A stretch of 64,000 nucleotides of DNA from Clavelina lepadiformis (taxonomy: Eukaryota; Chordata; Ascidiacea; Aplousobranchia; Clavelinidae): positions 16,041,856 through 16,105,855 of the forward strand of contig NC_135246.1 in the NCBI RefSeq assembly GCF_947623445.1, written 5' to 3'. The notes beneath the pieces were generated by a model, which was given only the letters and a program-made list of their open reading frames with translations, was not told the origin of the DNA and did no database searches. Shown piece after piece: positions 1-24,380 of this stretch. Every line of letters starts with the position of its first letter. The stretch's first letter is position 1. The translations under genes and the position numbers were made by a program.

Positions 1-2039
1 AAAAAGATTCTAGGTAAGCCAATTGAAGATTATAATTATCCGCTTTCATGAGAAAATAATTCACAAAACAACTAGGTGGTTTCGCCTGAAATTTTGTGCG
101 AACTGTTTTTGTCAAAGGTCTGTGTCATTTTTCTGCAAATTGGCCACAATAGACCATTTATAAAGAAACTCAACACCGCCAAATGTTTATCATAATTCAA
201 TCGCCAGAGGTGATGGTAGCGCTTGGTACGGTATTTTTCGTCACTTAGCTGGTTACAGTGAAAAACTAAATGGGTTCTTTTATTTGCATTTGTCAAAATA
301 GGTTCCTAGCATAGCTGTTATAATATTCGGTAAAGTGTGAATCTGACTTTTTTCACCAGGTGGCAGCATGTCAAGAATGGGGGCGTGGCCCTGGATGGTC
401 CAAGTGGTTGAAGCCTTTGTTCCTTCTTGTGGAGCCACCCTTGTCTGTTCTAACTGGGTCATCACCGCTGCGCATTGTTTTCTCGACAAGTCGTCATGGA
501 CGATGTACGTGACGAGCCTTTTTCGGACGAAGCTCTCATTGTCTTCATAAGGAGTGGTTTTCATTATTTTTGTCTTTTTAGGCCGGAGTCAATTGATCGT
601 TTCAAGTATTGGTTCCACGTTGGTAAACACTGGAAGTATGACCAAGTCGACAACCGTAGAATTCAGGTGAGCTTATTCAAGTTGACGTAGGCTACAATTA
701 CCAAACAAACGCGCATGCAGATCTACTTACTGGATAGGTAACTCCAAGAATGTCGTTGCTAATAGTCTCCCTGCCAACGTGGGCCATCAGGCAATTGTTT
801 AAGTGAGCCAAAATGTAGCTACGCCAGTGGATTTAAATTGTCCTCGTTCACCTAATTGTGTATCACAAAGGCTTTTTTCATACAGTGTAATCTACACAAT
901 TCTTTTCCAGATTATCTAATGCTGCAATTTTAACCTTTTTCAGTCCTTCCGAGCGGCCAACATCATAATTCATCCTGATTATAACTTCGATACAGATATA
1001 AACGATATAGCTCTTGTTCAACTGGCAGGATTTGTGAAAGATTTTGAATACGCCAGGCCAGCTTGTTTGCCGCCGCTCTTAAACTTTACGTCAGAGCAAC
1101 AGATGAACCGGAGTAATGGACATCCCGGTGTGGCAACTTCTTGCATATCTACCGGATGGGGTATAACTAGGGGTAAGTTAAAGCTAAGCTTATTGGATGT
1201 AAAGTGAAATTTGTGGTGACGGTTTAGTCGGCGTCTGTTACGACCCCTAGCGAGCAATTTTTGAGGCATTTAAGCAACTAGAACGTAAATTTGTAATAAA
1301 CTCATGTCTGGTTTATCTCAGTTTTTATGTTTTCATGAAATAGCGTGTGGTATTTGATGATGTGAATACTATCCAGATATCGGTGCTTCGTCTAACCAAT
1401 TAAAGGAGGTTGCCCTTCCTATCAAGCCAGGGTCACAATGCGCAACATACCATACTTATGATTGGGCGAAAATTATATGCGCCGGAGGCAGGATCAGGCA
1501 AGACACCTGTAAGGTAAGCAATGGAAGACAAATCCATCGAAGTAATGAGGTTGTCTCCGGAAAAATTGTTAAACTAGAATAAGATTAGGCCTCGAAAAGT
1601 ATCAAAAGTTCACCTACAGGTTAGGCTACAAAGCTACATTATGCTTAGTACACAGCCAAGATATAAATCGACATATTGTCTTGATGAAGTTATTCAGCCC
1701 ATATTGAACTTACTACGGTGACGTTATTCGCACGAGTTCAAATTAGCCAAGTTACTAAAACAATGAAGTTGGCGATGGGATTGAATTTTGAATGGCGATT
1801 TTAAGAATTACTTGACAAAGCATTATTCTAGTTTACGGTGAATCTTTTCTTTTTGTCGTTCTTATCAGGGTGACAGTGGAGGACCATTCATGTGCCTCAA
1901 CGAAAGCGGAAAATGGGTACTACGTGGGATCACTAGTTTCGGAGACGACTGTGGTAGGGGAAGGCCAGGAGGTTACACCAGGGTCAGCAACTACATGACG
2001 TGGATAAGAAGATACGTTGGCAGCCACTGTGGAGTCTAA
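1..2039 (+). CDS. Trypsin-like serine protease (S1 family), 5' end outside window
   Basis: Exons: 1-13 (tail only), 360 to about 489, 582-666, 944-1172, 1377-1513, 1869-2039 (stop TAA). All junctions keep frame; the donor of the second exon is uncertain (490 or 493, both in phase) and weak. The first 13 bases encode Lys-Lys-Ile-Leu plus one base, spliced to GT-GGC, giving a K|ILGG activation site, so the zymogen is cut where the window opens. The catalytic triad is visible: His in TAAHC, Asp in NDIALVQL, Ser in GDSGGP. Asp six residues before the Ser, with Gly at the 216 and 226 positions, predicts trypsin-like cleavage after Lys/Arg. The family is secreted; the signal peptide and any regulatory domains lie upstream of the window. 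The substrate cannot be inferred. Confidence 0.93.
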
Positions 2040-3832
2040 CTGAGAAACTGCTCGCATTAATTTATTTCACACTCAACATTCCATCAATAGTGACGCGCTC
2101 ATACTGCAGACTAAGAAAGTGAGGCCGTTGTGGTGAAGAACTTATCTTATGCTGAGTGTAAAGCCCGGCCCATTTTTGCTTATTTTCTTTCTTGTCCGAT
2201 ATTGATCGCCATTGTGCTCGCAACAGCATATTCGCATTCGTTTCGTGCCCTTGTTCAATTCTGACAGTTCCTATTGCGAGTATTTCAAGTGTGTACGTTT
2301 GGTTTGGTATTTATCTGAAAAATTATTCTTACTTGAAATCAGGAGATTGTAATGACAGCAAAACTCGGTCAATTTCACGGTCGAGGTTAATTTTAGAAAA
2401 CCCTGACTAAATAGATGTATAGAGTCTGGCAAGAAAATGAAATCGTTTAAGGCACATTTCATTTACAGTTTTCGGCTAAAGAGAGATATACGAGGGGATA
2501 TCATAACGGAAAAATGGCACATCATTCAAAAATACGCTATAGTAAAATATATGGAGCAGATCCAATGGAAAAGCAGAAATAGTACACCACCAATTACTAT
2601 GAAATACAGCGATAAGATTTTTTTGGTAAAATGAAAACTATAATATATACACAACGTGTGTTGCTGGTGCTAATTACAAACGATTACAAAAATATCGATA
2701 TTAGCAAAAACAACAAAAAACCGTGAAAAAAATGCACGAAAAATTGAGAAACTTTTGGATGCGGGATATTACGTAATACAGGATTTCGTAAAACTATAAA
2801 AATATCATAATTGATTTCATTGGATCTTTATACGTAAAGTGCTCCTCGTTGTAAAATGACAACTTTGTTAAGAAAGTAGGCAGTTGCCATGGAAACACCC
2901 GAAGCAATATTCCGAACGATTAGTTGGTATCGATATTTTTTTAAGATTTTTCATTTGAAATAAAACGTTTCAAGGTCAAACGTAATTTAAAAACCTTTGC
3001 AAATCGATAAGTTAAACAAGCATTTATATATTTCAACAAAAAATGACCAAACGTGAAATCAGCACCTAAGCCGTTCAACGCCTTTTTAATGAGGGATAAG
3101 CCGAAGTGTAACGCGTGAATTTTGCGAAGTGTTGCTATAAAAGAAAATAACTTTACAAAACAGCTATATACTAAATAAAAGGCACCTAAAGGCAAGAAAA
3201 ATAAAAATGTATCAAACCAATAAGCAATACGTTAAATGTGTTACGTTATAGCTGACGTCATGAAAAATATCGCATAAGCGTCAAGGTACAAGGATGCAAT
3301 GAACATTTTGTAAGTGGATATTTCTACTTTGCAAGACAGCATAGTACAAGAGAAGTCAGCGCATCTACAGTTGGATGTGAGTATTAGCGTGCAGGTCACC
3401 TACGATGGTATCGTTTATATGATGGAGATTTCACAAATTCCTGTCTTAAAATATTTTATGACGTAACACATTTTGGCTTTGACGACTACGGTATGTAAAA
3501 GACTGCTGCGCAAAATGCGACGGTCAAAATGATTTGTTGGGTGAAACGTCGTTAAAATCTTTTCGCATAAAATGAAACTCTTTCAAGGCACCCGAGGTAT
3601 AGCAATTTTAACAACGAGACAATCGAAGACGTTCGCGTAATCTACCTAGGAAAGGCTCAGAGGCTCGGGAGCGTGTTTTATACACTACAATGACTACATA
3701 ATCATTGACAAGTAATCTAATTGTATAAAATCAAAGCACCACCTAGCCAGTGCGACTCTAGGTGGTAGAGAGAGTTTGTTGTGCAAGTAGTGGTGCCATT
3801 GGAGTGCAGCAGAGAGCAGATAATGGGCCCGA
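2040..3832. other. Intergenic region between protease and YAP1 3' ends
   Basis: The two flanking genes converge here (tail to tail). I see only short, AT-rich open frames without recognisable protein similarity. It should hold both 3' UTRs. A possible ATTAAA signal for the minus-strand YAP1 transcript is read near 3085, but this is weak. Confidence 0.5.
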
Positions 3833-16279
<12,447 letters not shown>

Positions 16280-19200
16280 GATTAAATCCTCCCTGCTGCA
16301 AAAAGCAGCCAAATATATGAAAAATTAAGGAAATGGAATAGTCTACACCTTAAATTACTTGATCAAAAAAGCAAAATGAAAACAAAACCTAAAAGACACA
16401 AACACATAAAATATTTAGTAACTTACTTCAAAAAGTTAACACCGTTATTATAACAATACATGAATTTTAAAATGTGTGATTTGATGACTAGGCCTAATGA
16501 TATTTTATATGAAATGCAGATATCACTAATCAAGAATCATACTTCGTTTCCTGCAATAACAAGCAACTTAGCTGCCTATGTAGATGGGCCTATGTCTGGT
16601 TCTAAAACTAATATATATATACAATTATCAATTGCAATACTGGATTCTACACATCAATCATCATATGATAATTGTAAGTCTATGTACAATTTGTGCTTTG
16701 ATAGTGTTAACTTGGCTAAACCTTTTTGAACAGTAAAAATTTTCATACCGAGATTACTTTAACAGACTAACCGTTATGGAAAACGACTAATCAACTCCAA
16801 AAACTAGGTTTTAAAGCTGGATTATCGCAAACATCAGTGAGTACAGGCTACCGTATGTACTACTGGCCTACCGCTAGCTTAGGTAATCAGTAATCACCAT
16901 TCTTCTATTTTCAAAATCACCTTTTAACTTTACGATTATGCACCAGCTTATTATCCAGGTATCTGTGAAGAAAACCATCAAATAAAACCGACAAATACGG
17001 AAATTACTGCTTCGGACAAAACACCACAGCGCAATCAAAATCTATGTAGCCTAATAAACAACGATGTAAGTTCAGGACAAAATATTTCAATAAGAATAAG
17101 TTCAATAAGAAAAACATTGACTCTTTAGCGACATTTTGCGAACGTCATGAGAGGGACATAATTGCGTTTTAACGGCAAAAAGACCAAAAATATCGGAGAA
17201 TTGGAACCCATTACTGGTTAATAATAATTTAATTCTTAAGGCATCCAAAAGTTTTGTTTTTAATTGATAATAATCAAACCATTGTCAATTAAAAATCACG
17301 CTGGAAAGAAATTATGAGTAACTTTCACAAAAAATTTCCGAAAGGTAATCTTGCATCCCTTTACTTTTACTCACTGCTTTGAATCGTTAATCACCGAAAT
17401 TAAGATCTTAATGGATGCAATCTGGAAACGCGGTTGTTGATTGGTATGACAACAACTTTTTTTCAGAAGTTGAAACGTGCAAAGCGTCCATGAAGTTTAA
17501 ATTCCTCGCACTGCGGTCTGCTCGCAAAAGCCATACAACAGTATGTGACTATTGATATGATATATACGCATACAAATGTGATTTTAGCTAACCCAGGTTA
17601 ATCTGATTTAAAATACTAGGCTATGCAATTATTTAACTAACAAAGGATTTTTTTTTTCTAAACTTTTTTGTGAGTTTTTATATCTCATTTTCATTACTTA
17701 TTCTCTATGGGTCAAATGTTGCCTATTTTTTCTTTACAGTGTATGATCAAATTTGAAAATTCTAAAACAAGCATAGGCTATAGTTAAAAACAGACAAAGT
17801 TATAGGCCTATGTAAAGTTACTATTTTGAGAAAATGCTGTTTGTATACGCAAACCAAGTCCTGTAGATCTATTTTTATTTCAAATCTTGCATGTTGAATT
17901 TGAAAAGCGATTTGCAGAAACGGTAAAAAGTAAATTGCAAGGATTTTCGATAGCTGGTTCATGGATGGATTTTGTGGAGAAGCAAAAGTTAAGCTATACC
18001 TATGTAGAAATTTGGGATCTATTGTTTAAAGTGTTAGGGCCCACTCATAGATGGCGGAACGGGAAGCCGGATAAACTCAGCTGCATGGTTCTAATTTTCA
18101 AATCTAAATGTGGCAGATCTACAGCAAAGCTTGAGTCTCGATTTTAGAATTACAATTTAGACAACTGGGCCCACACACCTTGAAAAAAGTCCCGCCATCG
18201 CTGTAGTTGTCGCCATTTCATCGTGTAGGCCGAGTAAAGTCGTTCGTATATCACTTTTGTTTGCAAGTCGCCATATTCATTAAAGTAAGTGAATTAGACA
18301 TAAACTGGCCTACACCGGAATAATCTCACTACTGTACTCAAAAGATTAGGTTTTATCAACATTTCTGACATTTTTGGATGACTTTGAGAGTTTTAGAAAA
18401 AACAGAATAACATACGGAAAAAAACTGAGGAAATTTCTAAAATTTTTTTATCAAGCTTGATATTGTTTTGCCTTTTCCGGCGTTAGGATTTGGGATTGAT
18501 GTGGAACTTTTATGAAGGCAAACTTAAAAGTAAAATTAAGTTTTAATCCTGGGATCATGGATGGCGCGGTAGGTTATATTTGTTACCAAATCAGTGGATT
18601 TAAACATTAATTTTTCATGTACTTTCTCACAGCAAACGTAAACGCTGTCTCCTAAAAAAAGATCATAGACTACATGTAGGTTTTTTAAGCCTGTTTTCAA
18701 CATTGCTTTCAAAACACGTTAACTAGTTAACAATTAACCAAGTCGAGGTTACATGATCACATGTAAATACCTTTACTTCCAAAGTGCGTGTGGTAAACAA
18801 CGAACAATTGTTTATTGTCAGCTATCACAATGTTTTTGGTTCATTTAATAATGGTTCACCGCTTTTTCAGATGTGTATTGTATTTGGCAATAAAAATGAA
18901 TAGAGCCTGACACATTGACTATTAAAACTTTACTATACGCTTAGTGGATTCTTGGAATTTAATATTCCCCGCGAAAATTTCTGATTATTTGATTTGCAAC
19001 GAACAGTCCACGAGCTTAACTGGAACCGGTTTATTTTATATTATTTAAGTGATGCAAAGACTTTCCTCAGTCCCAGGATAAACACTCTGATGCCATTCGA
19101 TGCATTCATACTCCCACCAGGCTACCTCTGCTCGTGTCTAGCTTTTGTCCAATGCCAACGCGTGAGCGTGTTACGTAGTGATGGCGTCACTGCGTTAGTG

Positions 19201-22200
19201 ATGAAACCACAGTTTCGTGTGTAAGTGCTTGGAACATGTTGTGTGCTAGGCTAGCTCTTATCGCCTAATTGTTGATAGTTATGTTTTATAAATTTCAAGA
19301 ATAGCTGTAGGCCTCTTTGTTCAACTCAACTGCGATTATTTTTTTGGCCTACCGTATGGAGGTCATAAACGTTATGCTAGGTGCCTTTTTTACAATGGAC
19401 AGCAGCGCTCCACAATTCAGTTAGGCTACTGGATTACGGTACTGTAAGAACGTGGCGTGCTATAGGCCCAGGTTAACTTCGTAAAAGTCCGTTTACTTAA
19501 AAATTTAATATGTTCAAATCGCTTTACTAAGCCATTGTAAGCTAGTGGTTACCATTGATTATTTGGATGGCTAAGTCTGTGAAGTTCTCGCGGAATGTGC
19601 ATTTGACAAAATTAGCTCCTCACTGCCTGGTGAATTAAGGAGTGTACGGAAGGCCTATACGCCTAGTTTATATTTCTATATATATCACTTTTCTAGGCTT
19701 GAACTTCAAAGCATATGGGAAAGTGTCCATTAAGGTATAGTCCTAAGTACATTTTCGAAATTTACTCTGCCTCTGATAGCCTGTAGAATGGCAGGTCACA
19801 TTACTCTCGTAAGCAGTTCGCATTCAGGCAGGTCACTTCGCATTTGCATTATTCTATTAGAGTTTCATTTTTATGATTTCATTTTCAATTCATTCCAAGA
19901 TAATTGGATAAGTTCAGAATTTAAGTCTAGTATAGAAGTGCACAACCACATGATGTCTTTGCATAGCCTACTATAGACTTCAGCTGCTCAAAACTGTGAC
20001 GTTATTTTGTTGTGCACTTGTATACTAGACTCCAGGATTTTATCTCCCAACTGGACAGTATGCAGCAGTTTTCGATAAGAAATCTTGTATGCAAGGACAC
20101 AAATTTTTAAGTGACAGCACGTACTGAAATCTTACTGACACTTTCTCTGTTTAGGTCTTGATTATAAATTGGCATTCAAACAACCAACTTCTGCTTGTGT
20201 TATAAGTTTATTATAAAGATGAAAAATCTTTGCACGTACATTAACGTATTTATGTTGTTCATGAAATGTCATGGCTCGTGTATTGTTCTGCCAGCATTCT
20301 TCTTGGCATTTTTTACTTGCGAATGTAACACTTTTATCTGTATATAACGCAATTGTATATACATAATTTTGCTTACTTAGGCAGATGAATCACTAAAAGC
20401 CACAGAACATTCTGACACAGTAATTTAAATAATCTGACTGGAGCTAAGTTATGAACACTATACTTCAGTATTTTGTTTGACACCTGCATTACGTCAATCT
20501 GTTGTTAATCTTGCTCAAAGTATATTTCTGTGTATAACTAAGTTAATATGCTTAACTTGCTATCATGCAAACTTTTCTGCAATGTGCGTTGCATGCTACG
20601 ATGACCACATGTTGCAACGTCATATAAACAAGTCAACTATGCATGATTCGAAGTACATTAAAATGAAAACTAGGCAACATTTTATAATATTTTTTTTCAG
20701 TTGTGTAAAGGAATACTTACTTCAATGAAATCCTCAATCCAATCCAAAGTCCAGAACACTTGCTATTTAATAAAGAATTGTAGTTATTCGATGATTTCCA
20801 TTGCAAAGTTTAGCTGATTTAAATAAACCTCACCAGACGATGGCCATAACTCGGAAAGGGTCTCTTGTAAAGCATCTGGCCAATCTACCCGCTATAAATG
20901 ACGTACATATTACTTTTGCAGTATAATGCTTTAGTATGGTGCCAAGTCAAGCCTGCATAATAATTGTGCCGAATAAGCCTACAATAGATGTTTTACATAC
21001 CATATGACTTGTTTCTGTGATGTTATCTCTTCATTAATGGAATTTCTTATGTAATGTGATTTTTATGGCCACGTCTGGAACTAGTACTTTAAATCTAATC
21101 TGTTCTTGGTTTTCATCGTGAAAACTTTTGAGAATCATTTCTTTGCCGTTACGAAGCTTACGTTACGAGGCCAAACAGACAGAAATGAATAGGCTACACT
21201 AAGATATACAGAATTACAGTGATATGTGCAACGATAGATGCTACTTCTGTTACTCTACCCTACCTATCTAAATCAAAAGTAATTTAAAAGAGTTTGCTTA
21301 TTATGTTATTGTTTTATTGTCTTATTGAGTTTTATTTTTTTGAGTCAAATTAACTACACATGTAACACTAAACTTCCAACTAATTGTAGCAAAAATGTAA
21401 CTCATATAAACTCTCTTTGATATTAAAAATGCTCCCATCATCCCCCGGCAGGGAATTAGGTCTAATCCAGCACATCTTGATGATATTTGATGTTCACCAC
21501 TAGGCTACGGTGTCACCTGTGATCATGTAGCAAAACTGGAAGAGATGTTTGGTTAAGGAGAAGTTTTTGTTATGTATTTTATCATTTTGTATGCAAACGG
21601 AACTGTTTTTCAACAAACAGTTGCTTCAAAACGTTAATGTTTCCGGTCCAGTCTTTCTAGACTGGTAGGTTATCATGAAAATGGTACAGTTGGAAATCTG
21701 AAAATCATGAAGAAATTACGGTGAGTTTGAAATCTGGTTGTGAGTATAAAACCATTATGAAATTATTATCATAAGCATCATACATGTTCCAAATTCTGAA
21801 CACCTCGCAACAACGTTCACAGTACAGTTGGCTCGATAGCTGAGTGGTTCGACCGCTGGCCTCGCAATAAATGCGACTCTAATTGTGTGTTCGATACCCA
21901 GTGGCGCTATATTGTCGTTATGCTTTTGGGCAAGGCATTAATGACACTTGCTCCTATTCAATAGACCGGATGGATAGTTCTAAATTTCTGGGATACTATA
22001 TAAAAATAAAAAAACCTAAATAGAAAATTGTGACAATCAGAACTTGCACAAAGACTATCTCGATAAACTGCGGCTCGAGCGATGAAGAATCATTGCTGGG
22101 TTTAGGTCGTGCATAGGTTTTCCTTAGTCCGAGGATAAAGATTACCATACTAATGTTTTTAAAAACCGATTGAATTACCTAGCTTGGAATACAATCAGCC

Positions 22201-22508
22201 GGAAAAATTGAGATGACTCCTTCCTTTAAACCACTTCATTTTATATATTTATATAGCTTTTAAGTTTTCACTTTTGGTTTCCGGTAGAACAGTCCTGGAA
22301 TAGCTCATACTGTATATATATATATCCATTCAAATTTATCGTAAAAGTTCTAAAGACTATATACATTAATATACAACCAAAGTAGCTAAAATTTTTAGAC
22401 AGGTCACAGGTGTTTGGCTTTTTTAACATATTTTGAAATTATGTTTAGTGCTGTAGTTGCAAAAATTTAGGGCGGTAGTCACAAATTTCTAGCATTTTGA
22501 AATTGAAA
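16280..22508. other. Intergenic region upstream of YAP1 and PRRC1 (divergent)
   Basis: YAP1 (minus) and PRRC1 (plus) are transcribed away from this 6.2-kb stretch, so it should contain both promoters. It is AT-rich with many stops. Open frames at 16460-16729, 17887-18147, 18994-19224 and 20477-20728 show no family signature and I do not call them genes. The only structured item I recognise is the SINE at 21829-22022. A further intergenic exon cannot be excluded. Confidence 0.5.
21829..22022 (+). mobile_element. tRNA-derived SINE
   Basis: The head resembles a tRNA: an A-box-like TAGCTGAGTGG at 21836-21846 and a B-box-like GTTCGATACCC at 21889-21899. A body follows with GGGCAAGGCATTAATGACAC and CTTGCTCCT, then an A-rich tail. 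The same body is seen at 51475-51610 on the other strand, which confirms a dispersed family. It is not a functional tRNA gene: no sound anticodon arm or acceptor stem forms. Confidence 0.8.
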
Positions 22509-23408
22509 ATGATGGAAGAAGTGGCACATCATGAAGTATCAACGGAAGTTAGTGAAAAAACAAATGCAACTGCTCCCACACCAACCATAACAACCAGTAC
22601 TACAGCTGCTCCACTACCAAATCCCCAACTCCAAGCAGCTGGTGAAAGTATCGAGATGTCGATAGTGGAAGATGGGCTGAAATCTCAAGGTGGTGTGTGG
22701 GGATGGATTAAGTCTGCATCGAGTAACCAATTTGTCCAGAAGGTGATGGAAAAAACAAAAACTGGTGTGGACAAAATGATAACAACACTAGATCCCGGTA
22801 TGACCCCGTACATGAGAGAGGGAGGTGACATAAATTTTGTTGTTGCTTCTGATAAGGAAGTGAAGTGGGCTGCGGTGCGTGATGCATTCCAGAGTGTATT
22901 TGGTACTGCCACCGTTACTGGAATTGCAGCACAGTCTAACATTGCCCCTCAACCAGTTGGTTACACTGCCGGTTTAAAAGGTTGTCAGGAGAGGATAAAA
23001 TACTTAAGAAAAGCTGGTTTAATTGATGAAAATCAACCTTGCATCGCAGTGGAAAATTTCATTGTTGAACAAATTCCTGACCACTGGTTTGACATCGGTT
23101 GCATTTTACTTGACGATCCAGTTCACAACATCACTTTCGAGCTTTTTACTCTCTCAGTTCCAGTTGATCCCGATGTGATAAACGGTATAAAGCAAGACAC
23201 TCCTGCAGATTATGATCGCCGGTGGTCAGGGATGGCTGTGACGATTGGGGAAGCAATACAGAAACGCCACTCATGGATAGATCCTTCTGACTGGCATAGA
23301 GCCTTAACAGGGCGTTCTAGACGTGACATCATATACTCTGCTAGCTTGTCGCTGGCAGAATTATACAGAAGAAAATTGCCAGAAAAAAACCTGGAGCAGA
23401 ATATTTGA
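22509..23408 (+). CDS. PRRC1: PRRC1 homologue (proline-rich coiled-coil 1)
   Basis: A single uninterrupted exon of 299 aa. The start is taken at the ATG of 22509 (a second ATG follows at once); the open frame before it begins only at TTG codons. Residues about 16-45 are Thr/Pro/Ala-rich and low in complexity. From about residue 66 (GVWGWIKSAS...) the sequence follows PRRC1 closely, including DPGMTPYMREGG, the ENFIVEQIPDHWFDIGCI block and the C-terminal RRDIIYSASLSLAELY. The family has an NTPase-like (ITPase/DUF84-type) C-terminal fold and has been linked to the Golgi/ER exit sites and PKA regulation; the reaction is not established. Vertebrate PRRC1 has a longer Pro-rich N-terminus. In this intron-dense region the lack of introns is unusual. 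An acceptor-like ttctag lies 17 bases before the ATG. Confidence 0.92.
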   Translation: MMEEVAHHEVSTEVSEKTNATAPTPTITTSTTAAPLPNPQLQAAGESIEMSIVEDGLKSQGGVWGWIKSASSNQFVQKVMEKTKTGVDKMITTLDPGMTPYMREGGDINFVVASDKEVKWAAVRDAFQSVFGTATVTGIAAQSNIAPQPVGYTAGLKGCQERIKYLRKAGLIDENQPCIAVENFIVEQIPDHWFDIGCILLDDPVHNITFELFTLSVPVDPDVINGIKQDTPADYDRRWSGMAVTIGEAIQKRHSWIDPSDWHRALTGRSRRDIIYSASLSLAELYRRKLPEKNLEQNI

Positions 23409-24380
23409 ACATGTATTATTGACTGGATGGTAAACTGGCAACAAATTCATTTTGAAAACAGGTTTTCTATAGAAGCTGATATGCATGAAAGTAGGTGTGC
23501 TATTGTACTCTGGAACATGGTGAAGATACGATGAAGCTTATGTGGCTGACGTTGTTTCTATCTGATTTTACCACCACGCTTAAGCAGGATTTCTCACATG
23601 ATCATGTTACTATATTACAATAGTACAATATTCGAGAAATGAAAAATGTTTCTACTGATAACGAATACAGTCTGTTGAAGTTGAGACACTGCCCTTCCCC
23701 GAAAGAGAGTTATGACATATAACAGGCTTGTACAGATGAAGCTATAAAAATTTCGTTTCATATTATATTCTTGCTGAAATCATTTTAAAATTTTTCGACC
23801 GGTAATATTGTACATTTATACAGTTCAAGACTCTCATATATTTAATGGTGCATTTTTTTCAAGTTTTTCTGTTTGTTGATGTTTGTTTTAACTGAAATAT
23901 TGCTGGAAATGTACATGTCTTGTCCTAATCCTGTTTCAACTTCAGGATTGGTAGCTTCTGTTTCTGTTTTCCAATCATGACAAATGTAATGTTCTAGTGC
24001 CCCTTAAGTTTAGTTCAAGAGCTGTTTATCTGTAATCAGTTTGCTAGCTCCTGTTTAGTGGTGCTTCTCTACTCATTAAAATTCACCTTGCCATGTAATA
24101 ATTAGTATATTGAATGGTCGTACTATTTGCCTTATGGTTAGTATACATATAATTGCTTGTATTGTTTTGCTAAATGTAGCAAATTGTAGCTTAACTCACT
24201 ATACAGTCTTCTATACATCCTTTCTACAAGTAGTTTTAGTAGCTGGGTAAGCAGCAATGAAGAACACTGCGTTAAATGCTGTATATATATATATTCATAT
24301 TTCTATGTGGATCTTTTTACATTATGTGCAATCGTTCCAGAGATAAGGCAATAAATTGGATTTGTTTATTATCTGCTAAA
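23409..24380. other. Short intergenic spacer PRRC1 to FMR1
   Basis: There are 972 bases between two genes on the same strand, AT-rich and without coding signal. They should hold the PRRC1 3' UTR and the FMR1 promoter or 5' UTR. The only AATAAA noticed (near 24349) lies about 30 bases before the FMR1 ATG and is more likely chance. Confidence 0.5.

Noticed and set aside
16280..16312. Longer YAP1 N-terminus (MAAFCSREDLI...)
   Set aside because: The frame begins at a TTG, not ATG, and includes a splice-acceptor-like tract; the ATG at 16279 is used instead.
17887..18147. 86-codon plus frame (FEKRFAETVKSK...)
   Set aside because: Reads protein-like for a short stretch, but I recognise no family and found no flanking exons.
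21829..21905. True tRNA gene
   Set aside because: Box-like motifs are present but no stable acceptor or anticodon stem; body and tail are SINE-like.
22497..22508. Extra MKLK residues before PRRC1
   Set aside because: They start at TTG codons; the first ATG is at 22509.
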